A stretch of 64,000 nucleotides of DNA from Qipengyuania pacifica (GTDB lineage Bacteria > Pseudomonadota > Alphaproteobacteria > Sphingomonadales > Sphingomonadaceae). The notes under the pieces were generated by a model, which was given only the letters and a program-made list of their open reading frames with translations, did no database searches and was not told the DNA's origin. Numbering within the stretch: position 1 is the stretch's first letter; every line of letters starts with the position of its first letter. The DNA is taken from NCBI RefSeq assembly GCF_019857205.1, contig NZ_JAHWXO010000006.1:124001-188000 (forward strand). The letters run 5' to 3'. Below are positions 26,823 to 35,530 of the stretch, piece after piece. Position numbers and translations under genes: made by a program.

Positions 26823-28625
26823 TTAAGCCGCTTTCACGTGCAGGAGGAAGTCGGCTGCCTGCGATTTCAAGGTACGCGCTTGAGCCTCGAGTTCCGTGGA
26901 GGAATTAAGTACCTGACTCGCAGCAGCACCGGTCGCCAAACTCGTCTCGCGCACATGGTCGATATTCGACGCAACTTCATCGGTCGAGCGAGCCGCAAGA
27001 TCGATGCTGCGTGCCAGATCCTGACCGGCAAACGACTGCTGATCCACAGCGCTGGCGATCGACACGGAAGTTGTTTCGAGTTCCTTGATCTGGCCTGCGA
27101 TCGAACGCAGCGCGCTGACGCTGGCCCCGGTCGAATCTTGCATCGAGCGGATCTGACTGGCGACTTCCTCTGTCGCTTTGCTCGTCTGAGCGGCCAGTTC
27201 CTTAACTTCGCTGGCAACGACCGCGAAGCCCCGGCCGGCTTCTCCGCCCCTGGCAGCTTCTATCGATGCATTGAGGGCCAAGAGGTTGGTGCGCTTCGCG
27301 ATCGACTGGATAAGTTCGATGATCTGCCCGACCTGGTCTGCGGATACGGCAAGCGCGGAGATCGTCTCGTCGGCTCCATTTGCTGCGTTTGCCGCATTGC
27401 GGGCAAGTTCTGCAGAATGGGCAGCCTGGCGACTGATTTCCCCTATGGACATGGCGAACTCGTCGGACGCGGCAGCCGCTGCGGTGACGCCGCTGGATGC
27501 CTGCATCATGGAATCCGACACGATCGCTGCCTTCGAAGTCGTCTGTTCGGCGGTGGTTGCCATCGACCCCGCAGTTGTCTGCAACTGAGCGGCTGCAGCG
27601 GCAACACCGTTGACGACTTCGCCGACGGTGGCTTCGAAACGCTGTGCAAGGCGTACAAGCTCTTGCCCGTGCTCACGGCGCGATGCTTCTCGCTCCTGAG
27701 CAAACTCTTCGATCTGGCGCGACGTATGAAGAAATACCTCGAGCGCACGCGCGAGTTCGCCGATCTCGTCCTTTCGGTGCGTTGCGGGAATATGCATGTC
27801 TTTTTCGCCTTCGGCCAAGCGGCCGGCAACGTTAGTCATCTGGCGAAGGGTGCCCGAAACGTCGCGCGCGAGAACGCGATGACTGATCCAGGCGACCACG
27901 GTTCCGACGACCGCGGCCAAGAGGAGGCAGACCAGCAACCAGGTTATCATGGCGCGAGCTTCTGCGTCGGCAATATTGCCGATACGTTCGATCTCTTCGC
28001 GAGACATAATGGCCAGATCGACAATCTTCTGGCCATCCGCGTCAATTGCATCAGCGAAGGCATGTCGGCTAGCGTCCGAGAAGCGCAGGTTCTGCGACCC
28101 AGTGATCCGAACCCGCAGTCCTTCAAGCATCGCGCCCTGTTCCCGCAATTTCGGCAGAACCGTGGGAGCGTGACTGATGGCTCGATCTTCGAAGAGTTCG
28201 ACATCGCGATCAGCGCGGTCGAGCGATCGCAGGGCTGAGGTCAGATCGTCCCGGTTACCGGAAATGGCGTAGCGCTGGACGAAGAGCCGTCCTTCATTGG
28301 TGTCGGCCACGAGCCGCTCAGCCGCAATGGCCGCCGAAGACAACGCCATGCGTTCGATGCGGGCACTGATCGCGAAGTACGCGCAGACCAGCACCACCAG
28401 GAGGGTAGCCAGAACGATTCCGGCGTTGATGAACGAAATGGCTCGCAGCTTCTCCCCTACCGATTGCCGGTTCAGCCATGCAGCAACGCCACCTGCCCTG
28501 TCATGATAAGATCTTTCCGAGGCGTGCGAGGTCACGCCAATTGTCGCAATTTCAGGCACGTGCTCTTCGGGCCGAACGCTACGTTCGGCCACCAAGTCAT
28601 TTGCCATATCCTGAAGCGCACTCAT
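26823..28625 (-). CDS. Methyl-accepting chemotaxis protein with periplasmic helical domain
   Basis: A 600-residue MCP. Membrane helices lie at about 65-87 and 226-247, bounding a predicted all-helical periplasmic domain of about 135 residues ([21 protein letters not shown]). A HAMP domain and signalling domain follow, with [21 protein letters not shown] at the tip. The unusual 60-residue N-terminal cytoplasmic extension has no recognisable domain. Its ATG overlaps the stop of the GGDEF/EAL gene (ATGA). The signal it detects is unknown. Confidence 0.92.
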   Translation of the reverse strand: MSALQDMANDLVAERSVRPEEHVPEIATIGVTSHASERSYHDRAGGVAAWLNRQSVGEKLRAISFINAGIVLATLLVVLVCAYFAISARIERMALSSAAIAAERLVADTNEGRLFVQRYAISGNRDDLTSALRSLDRADRDVELFEDRAISHAPTVLPKLREQGAMLEGLRVRITGSQNLRFSDASRHAFADAIDADGQKIVDLAIMSREEIERIGNIADAEARAMITWLLVCLLLAAVVGTVVAWISHRVLARDVSGTLRQMTNVAGRLAEGEKDMHIPATHRKDEIGELARALEVFLHTSRQIEEFAQEREASRREHGQELVRLAQRFEATVGEVVNGVAAAAAQLQTTAGSMATTAEQTTSKAAIVSDSMMQASSGVTAAAAASDEFAMSIGEISRQAAHSAELARNAANAANGADETISALAVSADQVGQIIELIQSIAKRTNLLALNASIEAARGGEAGRGFAVVASEVKELAAQTSKATEEVASQIRSMQDSTGASVSALRSIAGQIKELETTSVSIASAVDQQSFAGQDLARSIDLAARSTDEVASNIDHVRETSLATGAAASQVLNSSTELEAQARTLKSQAADFLLHVKAA

Positions 28626-30160
28626 GCGACTTTGCTTTCCCTGTCATTCGTCTTGAGCGGAAGTCCGATTGGCTTGCCCAGATGTTGCGTGATTTCCTCT
28701 GACGGCATCGCTTTGAAATAGAGCCACCCCTGGATCTGGTCGCACCCGGCGGCACGGACCATATCGGCCTGCTCTTCGGTCTCGACCCCCTCGGCGGTGA
28801 CCCCCATCTTCATGGCGCGAGCTACCGTTATACTGGACAGCATCATCGCGCGGCTGCCATCGTCCTGACCTGCCTGAACGACCAGGCTGCGATCGAGTTT
28901 AAGCTTTTCGAACCGGAACTGGCGCAAGAAGCCGAACGATGCATAGCCGGTTCCGAAATCGTCGAGCGCTATGCGCACCCCAAAGCCCCGTATGACGGCC
29001 AGGCTGCGCTCTGCGACAACCGGATCCAGAACCAGGCACGTTTCCGTGATTTCGAGTTCCAGCCTTCCAGCAGGAAAACCGGTTTCTTCGAGAATGTGGC
29101 CAAGTTGAATTGGGAATTCGGGATTGCGTAGCTGTGCTGCCGAAATATTGACCGACAGCGAGATGCCATCCCATTCGAGCGCGTCGCAACATGCCTGCCG
29201 CAGCACCCAAAGGCCGATCGAATTGATCAGGCCGCTTTCTTCCGCAACGGGGATGAAGACATTCGGCCCGATGCGTTTACCGTCCGGCCTGTCCCAGCGC
29301 ATCAGGCATTCGGCGGACACGATCATGCGCGTCGTGCTATCCACCAGTGGTTGATAGTGAAGCCGGAATTCCTTGTTGACGAGCGCGCTGCGTAACTCGT
29401 CGTCCATTTCCTTGAGCTGTTCACGGCTCTGGTCGAACGCCGGGTTGAACCACGTGCAGCGCATCTTGCCGCCGCGTTTGGAGGCATACATTGCGATATC
29501 CGCGCGGCGCAGCAGTTCCGACGACGTGACATCATCCTGGGGAGCACGGCGGGCCAGCCCGATACTGGCGCCGATCGTCAGACGCCTGTCTTCGACGTGG
29601 ATCGGCTTGGCCAGCCGTTCGATGATCCGGCGGCTCAAGCCTTCCAGCAAGGTACCGGCGACTGCCCCCCCGATCATCATGGCGTATTCGTCACCGCCCA
29701 AGCGGTAGACGCGAGCTTCACCATCGCTGATCTGCTTGAAGATTTCCGCGCATTGCCGGAGGGCGGCATCGCCGACGAAATGCCCGTAATGATCGTTGGT
29801 CAGCTTGAAGCCGTCGAGGTCGATCATCGCCAGCGCGACTTCGTGCCCCTGGCGGATTTCATCCTGAATATCGCTGTGCAGCGCCCGCCTGTTGGGCAGC
29901 TGGGTGAGGCTGTCACTTCGTGCAAGTTGATCGATAGCGCGCAACTGGCGAAGGCCGAAACAGGTGCTGAGCGCTGTCGTTGCAGCAAACAGAACGGTAC
30001 CGACCCCAAGGACGGCATAGGGCGAAGTGAAGCCGTAAAGCCGGTTGGCAACAGCAACCGCCCAAGTCAGGACGAATATGCTGGCGAGCGCTGCGATCGG
30101 ACCGAAGATGACGGTCCGCAAGCCTGCTCTATGGACAGAAGTTTGCGAACCCGCAGTCAT
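28622..30160 (-). CDS. GGDEF-EAL bifunctional cyclic-di-GMP enzyme
   Basis: A 512-residue membrane protein with two N-terminal hydrophobic helices (about 16-38 and 45-66). The GGDEF domain follows, with [12 protein letters not shown] and the signature [10 protein letters not shown] (GGDEY variant). The EAL domain follows that, with ECLMRW in place of [35 protein letters not shown] and AEGVETEEQ. The metal and catalytic residues of the EAL domain appear intact (ExLxR, N, E, DD, K, E), so phosphodiesterase activity is plausible. Cyclase activity is less certain. It sits between cheR and an MCP gene, linking chemotaxis to cyclic-di-GMP. Confidence 0.92.
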   Translation of the reverse strand: MTAGSQTSVHRAGLRTVIFGPIAALASIFVLTWAVAVANRLYGFTSPYAVLGVGTVLFAATTALSTCFGLRQLRAIDQLARSDSLTQLPNRRALHSDIQDEIRQGHEVALAMIDLDGFKLTNDHYGHFVGDAALRQCAEIFKQISDGEARVYRLGGDEYAMMIGGAVAGTLLEGLSRRIIERLAKPIHVEDRRLTIGASIGLARRAPQDDVTSSELLRRADIAMYASKRGGKMRCTWFNPAFDQSREQLKEMDDELRSALVNKEFRLHYQPLVDSTTRMIVSAECLMRWDRPDGKRIGPNVFIPVAEESGLINSIGLWVLRQACCDALEWDGISLSVNISAAQLRNPEFPIQLGHILEETGFPAGRLELEITETCLVLDPVVAERSLAVIRGFGVRIALDDFGTGYASFGFLRQFRFEKLKLDRSLVVQAGQDDGSRAMMLSSITVARAMKMGVTAEGVETEEQADMVRAAGCDQIQGWLYFKAMPSEEITQHLGKPIGLPLKTNDRESKVA

Positions 30161-30266
30161 TTTCCGCTATGCGCCCCACGTTTGCGACCTTTTCGAAGGG
30201 GCTAGAGTGCATTCGCTAAGGAACGGTAAAACAAGACTTAAGGCTAACCGTTGTCCCGCCGGTGCC

Positions 30267-31130
30267 TCATCGCATGGCTGCCCGAAGACTTGGCTGCGCC
30301 ATCGACAGATCGACCTGAACGGGCCGGTATAGGGACGAACCACAATTGGCCGGCCTGAAGCGTTCGGTCTGGCCGACAACCGTTTCGCCGGCCCCAAGCA
30401 TCAGCCAGCCATCGCTTGCGATACCAGTGGCCACGCGGTCAAACGCAGCGGACCGTGTCGCAGGATCGAAGTACAGCAATACGTTGCGGCACATGACCAG
30501 ATCGAACCGGCCAGGCGATGGCGGATAGTCGAGGATATTGTGCTGCTGGAAACGCGTCATCGACCGGATCTTGTCGGACGCCTGCCAGTGGCCGCCGCAA
30601 TCCGCGAAGAAGTTCAGCATCTGCGCCACGCTGATGCCGCGTTGAATTTCGAATTGGGTGTAAAGGCCGCTCCGAGCAGTCTCGACGGCCTTGCCCGAAA
30701 CGTCGGTGCCAAGGATTTCTATCGTCCAGTTTTTCCAACGGGGCGACTGTTCGGCAAATATCATCGCGAGGCTGAGCGCCTCCTGCCCGGTCGAGCAACC
30801 CGCCGACCAAATCGATAGTCGCTTCGACTCGGCCCGGCTACGCGCGAGATCAGGCAGGACATGATTGGAAAGCTGCGAGAAATAGGCCTGATCGCGGAAA
30901 AAATAGGTCTCGTTATTCAAAAGCGATTCGACGACCTTTGTCGCCAGACGCTGTTCGCCAGGTCTTTCGAGCATGCAGGCGAGCTGGTCCACATTCTCGA
31001 TACCCAGTTCGCGGAAGAGGCCGGACAAGGCACTCGACACGCGCCAGCGACGGCCTTCCGTCAGTTGCTGACCGGTGCGCTGGGTAAGAAGTTCGCCGAT
31101 GATGCGGTGCGAAGCATCATTTATTTCCAC
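30267..31130 (-). CDS. cheR: Chemotaxis protein methyltransferase CheR
   Basis: Methylates glutamates of MCPs with S-adenosylmethionine for adaptation. The length of 287 residues is normal. Visible family blocks: NNETYFFRDQAYF (about residue 72), the SAM-binding IWSAGCSTGQEALSLAM (about 107-123) and FDLVMCRNVLLYFD (about 209). The start overlaps the cheB 3' end by ten bases, so the two adaptation enzymes are coupled. Confidence 0.96.
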   Translation of the reverse strand: MEINDASHRIIGELLTQRTGQQLTEGRRWRVSSALSGLFRELGIENVDQLACMLERPGEQRLATKVVESLLNNETYFFRDQAYFSQLSNHVLPDLARSRAESKRLSIWSAGCSTGQEALSLAMIFAEQSPRWKNWTIEILGTDVSGKAVETARSGLYTQFEIQRGISVAQMLNFFADCGGHWQASDKIRSMTRFQQHNILDYPPSPGRFDLVMCRNVLLYFDPATRSAAFDRVATGIASDGWLMLGAGETVVGQTERFRPANCGSSLYRPVQVDLSMAQPSLRAAMR

Positions 31131-32215
31131 GCCCCGGCTCCTGCGTTGTCAACGAGCGCATCGGCCAGTTCCGCAGGCGGCAGGACGGCCGTCGCAAGTC
31201 CCAGCTCCGTTACCGCTCGCGGCATTCCCCAGACCGCGCAGGTTTCCGCATCCTGGGCATACATCGAGCCGCCTGCGTTTACGATTGACTGGGCGCCATC
31301 TGATCCATCGCGGCCCATTCCCGAAAGAAGCACGCCGGCGACTTTGCCATCGAACGATTCGGCAATGGTTTCGAACATGGGATCGACCGAGGGCATGCAG
31401 CCGCTTTTGACTGGGTGATAGGCGAGCCCGAGTACGTGTCGCCCGGCGGATTTGCGTACGACCATATGGCCGTGACCCGGAGCGATATAAATCTTGCCGC
31501 GCAGTATTTCGACGCCCTCGTCGGCCAGGATCGCTTCGCGACCTGCGGCCATTTCCATCTGCTTGGCAAAGACCGGAATAAAACTCGACGGAAGATGCTG
31601 AGTGATCAGGATCGGGAGATCGAAATTCTTCGGCACGTTGCGCAGGAACAGGTTCAGGGCATGAATGCCGCCGGTCGACGCGCCTATGGCGACGACCTGG
31701 GGCGATTTGGTTGCGCGAGTGGAGAGAGGCTTGCTTGCAGCCGTGGCTGCCTCTGCTGGCCTGATCCCTTTCAGCGCGCGTATTTTGCCAAGGAGGCTCG
31801 CCTTGTAATCATCGTCGAAGCCGCCGGGGCGCGGCTTGAGCATCGTGTCGGCTGCGCCAAGCGAAAGCGCCTTGATGGTTGCTTCGGCTCCATCAGCGGT
31901 GAGGGACGATATTACGAGCACCTTGGTATCGGGTGCCGCTTCCATAATCTTGGGGAGTGCCTCGATACCCCCCATGCCCGGCATTTCGAGATCGAGGAGC
32001 ATGACGTGCGGGCTGGTTGCGGCCAGCTCTGCAATGCCGCTTTCCGCAGTGCTGGCGGTCCCGACGACAATCATGTCGTCTGCCAGCTTGATCATGCGAG
32101 AAAATACGGTGCGCACGGTCAGCGAATCGTCGACGATCATGACCCGCACCGGGTCGGCGCCAATCCGGGAAGATTGATCCGCCATTACGTGATCGGAGTG
32201 GAGAAGCACGCCCAT
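31121..32215 (-). CDS. cheB: Chemotaxis methylesterase/response regulator CheB
   Basis: Demethylates MCPs when phosphorylated by CheA. The 364-residue product has an N-terminal receiver (VMIVDDSLTVRTVF and MLLDLEMPGMGG with the phospho-acceptor Asp), a linker, and a C-terminal esterase. The catalytic triad elements are GASTGGIHAL (Ser), TQHLPSSFIPVF (His) and LSGMGRDGSDG (Asp). GAGGT precedes the ATG at 32215; a second in-frame ATG at 32185 has no comparable site. It lies between cheY and cheR in the operon. Confidence 0.96.
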   Translation of the reverse strand: MGVLLHSDHVMADQSSRIGADPVRVMIVDDSLTVRTVFSRMIKLADDMIVVGTASTAESGIAELAATSPHVMLLDLEMPGMGGIEALPKIMEAAPDTKVLVISSLTADGAEATIKALSLGAADTMLKPRPGGFDDDYKASLLGKIRALKGIRPAEAATAASKPLSTRATKSPQVVAIGASTGGIHALNLFLRNVPKNFDLPILITQHLPSSFIPVFAKQMEMAAGREAILADEGVEILRGKIYIAPGHGHMVVRKSAGRHVLGLAYHPVKSGCMPSVDPMFETIAESFDGKVAGVLLSGMGRDGSDGAQSIVNAGGSMYAQDAETCAVWGMPRAVTELGLATAVLPPAELADALVDNAGAGAWK

Positions 32216-32226
32216 GTCACGCTACC

Positions 32227-32592
32227 TCAGGCCATGCCGACAAGCTGAAGCTTGATCTGCAGAGTCTCGTGATCAAACGGCTTCATGACATATTCGTCGG
32301 CGCCGGCACTGATGGCTTCCCGAATATGAGCGACGTCGTTCTCGGTAGTGCAGAAAACCACCTTGGGTTTGTCGCCGCCTTCGCGCACGCGCAACTGCGT
32401 GATGAACTCGATGCCTGTCATGACCGGCATGTTCCAGTCCAGCAGAACCACATCGGGCATCGCTTCGGTGCAGCGATCGAGCCCTTCCTGTCCGTTCTCC
32501 GCTTCCTCGACCTGGAACCCGAGCGTTTCGAGAATGTGTCTCGATACCTTGCGGATTACGCGCGAGTCATCGACGATAAGGCAGGTTTTCAT
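32227..32592 (-). CDS. cheY: Chemotaxis response regulator CheY
   Basis: Single receiver domain of 121 residues that relays phosphoryl groups from CheA to the motor or another output. Acidic pocket Asp8/Asp9 (LIVDDSRVIRK), phospho-acceptor Asp52 (VVLLDWNMPVMTG) and the conserved Lys in YVMKPFDHE are all present. It lies in the che operon between cheW and cheB. Confidence 0.95.
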   Translation of the reverse strand: MKTCLIVDDSRVIRKVSRHILETLGFQVEEAENGQEGLDRCTEAMPDVVLLDWNMPVMTGIEFITQLRVREGGDKPKVVFCTTENDVAHIREAISAGADEYVMKPFDHETLQIKLQLVGMA

Positions 32593-32649
32593 TTCAAATG
32601 ACCTCTGGTGCTTTCACGCGATTCGTACCTTCGGGAGGTAACTATTCGC

Positions 32650-33084
32650 TTAAGCTGCCTGTGCGACGCGCCCCTTCACGAGCACTTCCACATCGATAAG
32701 CACCGCCGGGCCTCCATCGGTTTCGACCATGCCGCGTGCTGCGGCCTGCCAGCCCGGGCCGAAGCCGCCAGGAACATCGACTGGTTCGCTGCGCGCTTCG
32801 CCGACATCATAGGCCTCGTCCACCAGCAGCGCATAAAGATGCCCTTCGACATCGACGACTGCGGCGCGCCGTTCGGTGATGTCGCCGCAGCTTTCGAATC
32901 CGAGCGCTGCCGAGCAGTCGATCACAGTCAGAGCCTGACTGCGCAGGGCCGTAAGCCCGAGAATAAACGACGGCACGCCGGGGATCGGAGTGATCTCTTC
33001 GATTTCGATGACGGATTGCACGCGGATGGCAGGGATCGCTGCGCGATGCCCGCCGATGATGCACATCAACAAAAGTTCGCTCAT
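32650..33084 (-). CDS. cheW: Chemotaxis coupling protein CheW
   Basis: SH3-like adaptor of 144 residues joining MCPs to CheA. It starts LLLMCIIGGHRAAIPAIRVQSVIE and has ITPIPGVPSFILGLTALRSQALTVIDCSAALG, the typical CheW core, and LYALLVDEAYDV. The start ATG overlaps the cheA stop (ATGA), so kinase and adaptor are made together. Confidence 0.93.
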   Translation of the reverse strand: MSELLLMCIIGGHRAAIPAIRVQSVIEIEEITPIPGVPSFILGLTALRSQALTVIDCSAALGFESCGDITERRAAVVDVEGHLYALLVDEAYDVGEARSEPVDVPGGFGPGWQAAARGMVETDGGPAVLIDVEVLVKGRVAQAA

Positions 33085-35468
33085 GCTCTGGTCCCCGTGC
33101 GAGCTTGTTTAAGCGCCGCCAGCAGAGCATCGCGATCGTAGCGATAGATGCTGCCGAGGTCATTTTCGCCAACCTCGGGCTCTGGTCGCAAATGGATCAC
33201 GCGGCGTGCCGGTCCGAACACTTCTGCAGCATTTTCCGCCAGACGGATCGCCACGTCCGTTTCCTCGCTCTCGTCGGTCGAGATGCGGTATCCGGCTGCT
33301 TCGACCAGGGGTTCGAGAATGGTGCGTACCCATTCGCTGTCGGTCGGAAGTCGGCATGACAGCGGCTGGCAACCACGGTCGGTGGGCCGATGAACGGCAA
33401 AAAGGGCATGCCCATCGATAACGGGAACCAGCCCGTTATCGATAAGGGTCGTTCCTTCGATCAGCGGCTCGTCGTTCGAGGGAACGATCTCGCCATTAAT
33501 GTTCGCTGCGTCCAGCACTTCGCGCACGATATAGGCGATTTCGCATTCAGCGTCCGACAGGCGCAGCAAACGGCATTTTTCCTCTGGTAACGCGCCAAAT
33601 TCATGCCCGACCAGCGTAAAGATCGAGCCGTCGATGACGGCCTGTGCACGTGCGCCTTCGATATCGAGAGCATCTCGCGAGACAGTGTCTATTCGCCGCA
33701 CAAGTTCCAGGCGAACGGCGCGCCGCCGTCCGTCAAGGCCAAGGAAGAGCATGACCGGGAGCGTCTTGCGCTGCTCGACCTGATTCTGCTCGGCCACTCG
33801 CGCCGTGCTTCGCATCTCGTTCACAAGGCGATGCGTCTGGGCGATATTCGGCAGGTCGAGAAGCATCATCGGCCGTCCATCGTCTAGCAGGGTCGTGCCG
33901 GCGTAGAGACCGGTTTCCATGATGGCCGGTGCGATGGGCTTAACCACCACGTCTTCGTGATCGTAAACCCTGTCGACGGCGAGGGCGAAGACGTCATCGG
34001 TGGCAAGCCGAATGAGAACGAGAGTGGTATTCTTCCAATCGACTTCGTCGTTCGCCTCGGTGCCAAGAATATGGCCAAGCGACAGACACGGCACGCGTTT
34101 GCCGCGGAAGGTCACCAAACGACGGTCTCCTGCATCGGCGAAATCGACATGGTCGCTCGATCCAAAAACGATTTCCTCGATGTAACTGCGTGGGATGGCA
34201 TAGCGCTGACCACCGCTGCTGACGGTCAGAGCGGCAATGATGCTGAGGGTGAGGGGCAGCCTAAGAAAGAAGCTCGTCCCTTCGTCCGGCTTGCTCGACA
34301 CGGCGATCGAGCCGCCGACGCGCTCGATATTCGCTCGCACGACATCCATGCCCACGCCGCGGCCCGACACGGAACTGACCTGTTCGGCTGTGGAGAGGCC
34401 CGGTTCGAAGATCAGATAATGTCGACGGCGCTCGGACATTTCGTCGACTTCGGACTGGCTGTAGATTCCTGCCGCGACGGCCTTGGCCGCAAGGCGGTCT
34501 GTATCGATACCGCGACCGTCATCGGTGATGACAATCGTTATCTGATTACCTGCCTGGCGCGCGGCGAATTTCAGCAGACCGATTTCCCGCTTACCGGTTT
34601 TCAGGCGTTCGCCCGGACCTTCCAGTCCGTGATCGATCGCGTTGCGGATAATGTGCGTCAATGGATCGCGCACCATTTCCACCATCTCGCGGTCGAGTTC
34701 GACCTCGCCACCTTCGAAATCCACCATGACTTGCTTGCCAAGTTCGGTCGACAGATCCCGCACCAGTCGCGGGAAGGTGGTGAAGAGATGCTCCAGTCGC
34801 TGCATGCGCATTCGAGTGATCGATGCTCGAACATCGGTCAGGATGGCGCTGAGGCGATCGAACGGTCCATCGATTCCAGGCTGATCGCCCGCTTCGCGCA
34901 ACCGGCGGGCGAGGTCGTTTCTTGCCAGGACCATATCGGAAACGCCCTTCATCACCTCGTCGAGCAATTCGGTCGAAAGGCGGATCGAACGCTGGACGGA
35001 TGTGCGCGCAGTCTTGGGCGTGGATGGATCGTCGCTGATCTCGGCGGTCAGGTGATCCGTTTTTGCCGAGGCAAGTTCACCCACGATGTCGATGGTTTCT
35101 TTGGGCTGCAGTGCATTGATCAGCGCATCGTCGCCGCCTTCGGGAAACTCTTCGCCGGCCCCGATCGCATCGGTCATCTCGCTGATGCGATCGATGATGG
35201 CGAGGACTGCCGAAACGAGCGTGCTGTCCGGTTCGCGGCGCTCGGCACGACATTCGGCCAAGGCATCCTCGGCAGCGTGGCTGAGCTTTTCCAGGCGAGG
35301 AAAATCGAAGAAGCCGCAATTGCCCTTCACGGTGTGAACGAAACGAAAAATTGTATCGAGCCGCGTCCGATCCGTGGGATCGGCTTCCCATGCGACGATC
35401 TCGCCGCCGCTCGCTTCCAGCATCTCGCGGGTTTCTGCTACGAAATCCGCCAGCAGGTCATCCATCAT
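33081..35468 (-). CDS. cheA: Chemotaxis histidine kinase CheA with a degenerate receiver
   Basis: Central kinase of chemotaxis, 795 residues. Domains in order: HPt with phospho-acceptor His45 (FRFVHTVKGNCGFFDF); a dimerisation helix pair (LSTELLDEVMKGVSDMVLARN); an ATPase domain with HIIRNAIDHGLE, DDGRGID and GRGVGMDVVR; a CheW-like regulatory domain (about 405-535); and a second CheW-like domain (PVMLFLGLDGRRRAVRLELV, about 560-690). A C-terminal stretch (about 705-790) follows the helix pattern of a receiver but lacks its aspartates. I see no separate CheY-docking P2 domain. It is the first gene of the leftward che operon. Confidence 0.95.
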   Translation of the reverse strand: MMDDLLADFVAETREMLEASGGEIVAWEADPTDRTRLDTIFRFVHTVKGNCGFFDFPRLEKLSHAAEDALAECRAERREPDSTLVSAVLAIIDRISEMTDAIGAGEEFPEGGDDALINALQPKETIDIVGELASAKTDHLTAEISDDPSTPKTARTSVQRSIRLSTELLDEVMKGVSDMVLARNDLARRLREAGDQPGIDGPFDRLSAILTDVRASITRMRMQRLEHLFTTFPRLVRDLSTELGKQVMVDFEGGEVELDREMVEMVRDPLTHIIRNAIDHGLEGPGERLKTGKREIGLLKFAARQAGNQITIVITDDGRGIDTDRLAAKAVAAGIYSQSEVDEMSERRRHYLIFEPGLSTAEQVSSVSGRGVGMDVVRANIERVGGSIAVSSKPDEGTSFFLRLPLTLSIIAALTVSSGGQRYAIPRSYIEEIVFGSSDHVDFADAGDRRLVTFRGKRVPCLSLGHILGTEANDEVDWKNTTLVLIRLATDDVFALAVDRVYDHEDVVVKPIAPAIMETGLYAGTTLLDDGRPMMLLDLPNIAQTHRLVNEMRSTARVAEQNQVEQRKTLPVMLFLGLDGRRRAVRLELVRRIDTVSRDALDIEGARAQAVIDGSIFTLVGHEFGALPEEKCRLLRLSDAECEIAYIVREVLDAANINGEIVPSNDEPLIEGTTLIDNGLVPVIDGHALFAVHRPTDRGCQPLSCRLPTDSEWVRTILEPLVEAAGYRISTDESEETDVAIRLAENAAEVFGPARRVIHLRPEPEVGENDLGSIYRYDRDALLAALKQARTGTRA

Positions 35469-35508
35469 GTAACGCCCCTCGTACGATCAGGAGAGGCTAT
35501 GGACGACG

Positions 35509-35516
35509 ATGGTTAA
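35509..35516 (-). promoter_or_regulatory. Possible CtrA half-site ahead of cheA
   Basis: On the minus strand this reads TTAACCAT, a match to the CtrA half-site known from alphaproteobacterial cell-cycle and motility promoters. It lies about 40 bases upstream of the cheA start, in the 62-base spacer after the MATE gene. A single half-site can occur by chance. Confidence 0.3.
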
Positions 35517-35530
35517 CGTTTGGTTTGGCG

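Noticed and set aside
26676..28238. A 520-codon rightward frame opposite the MCP genes
   Set aside because: Antisense shadow of two clear chemoreceptors; contains no recognisable motif.
33957..35516. A 519-codon rightward frame opposite cheA
   Set aside because: Mirror frame of the certain CheA gene, with no family resemblance in the translation.
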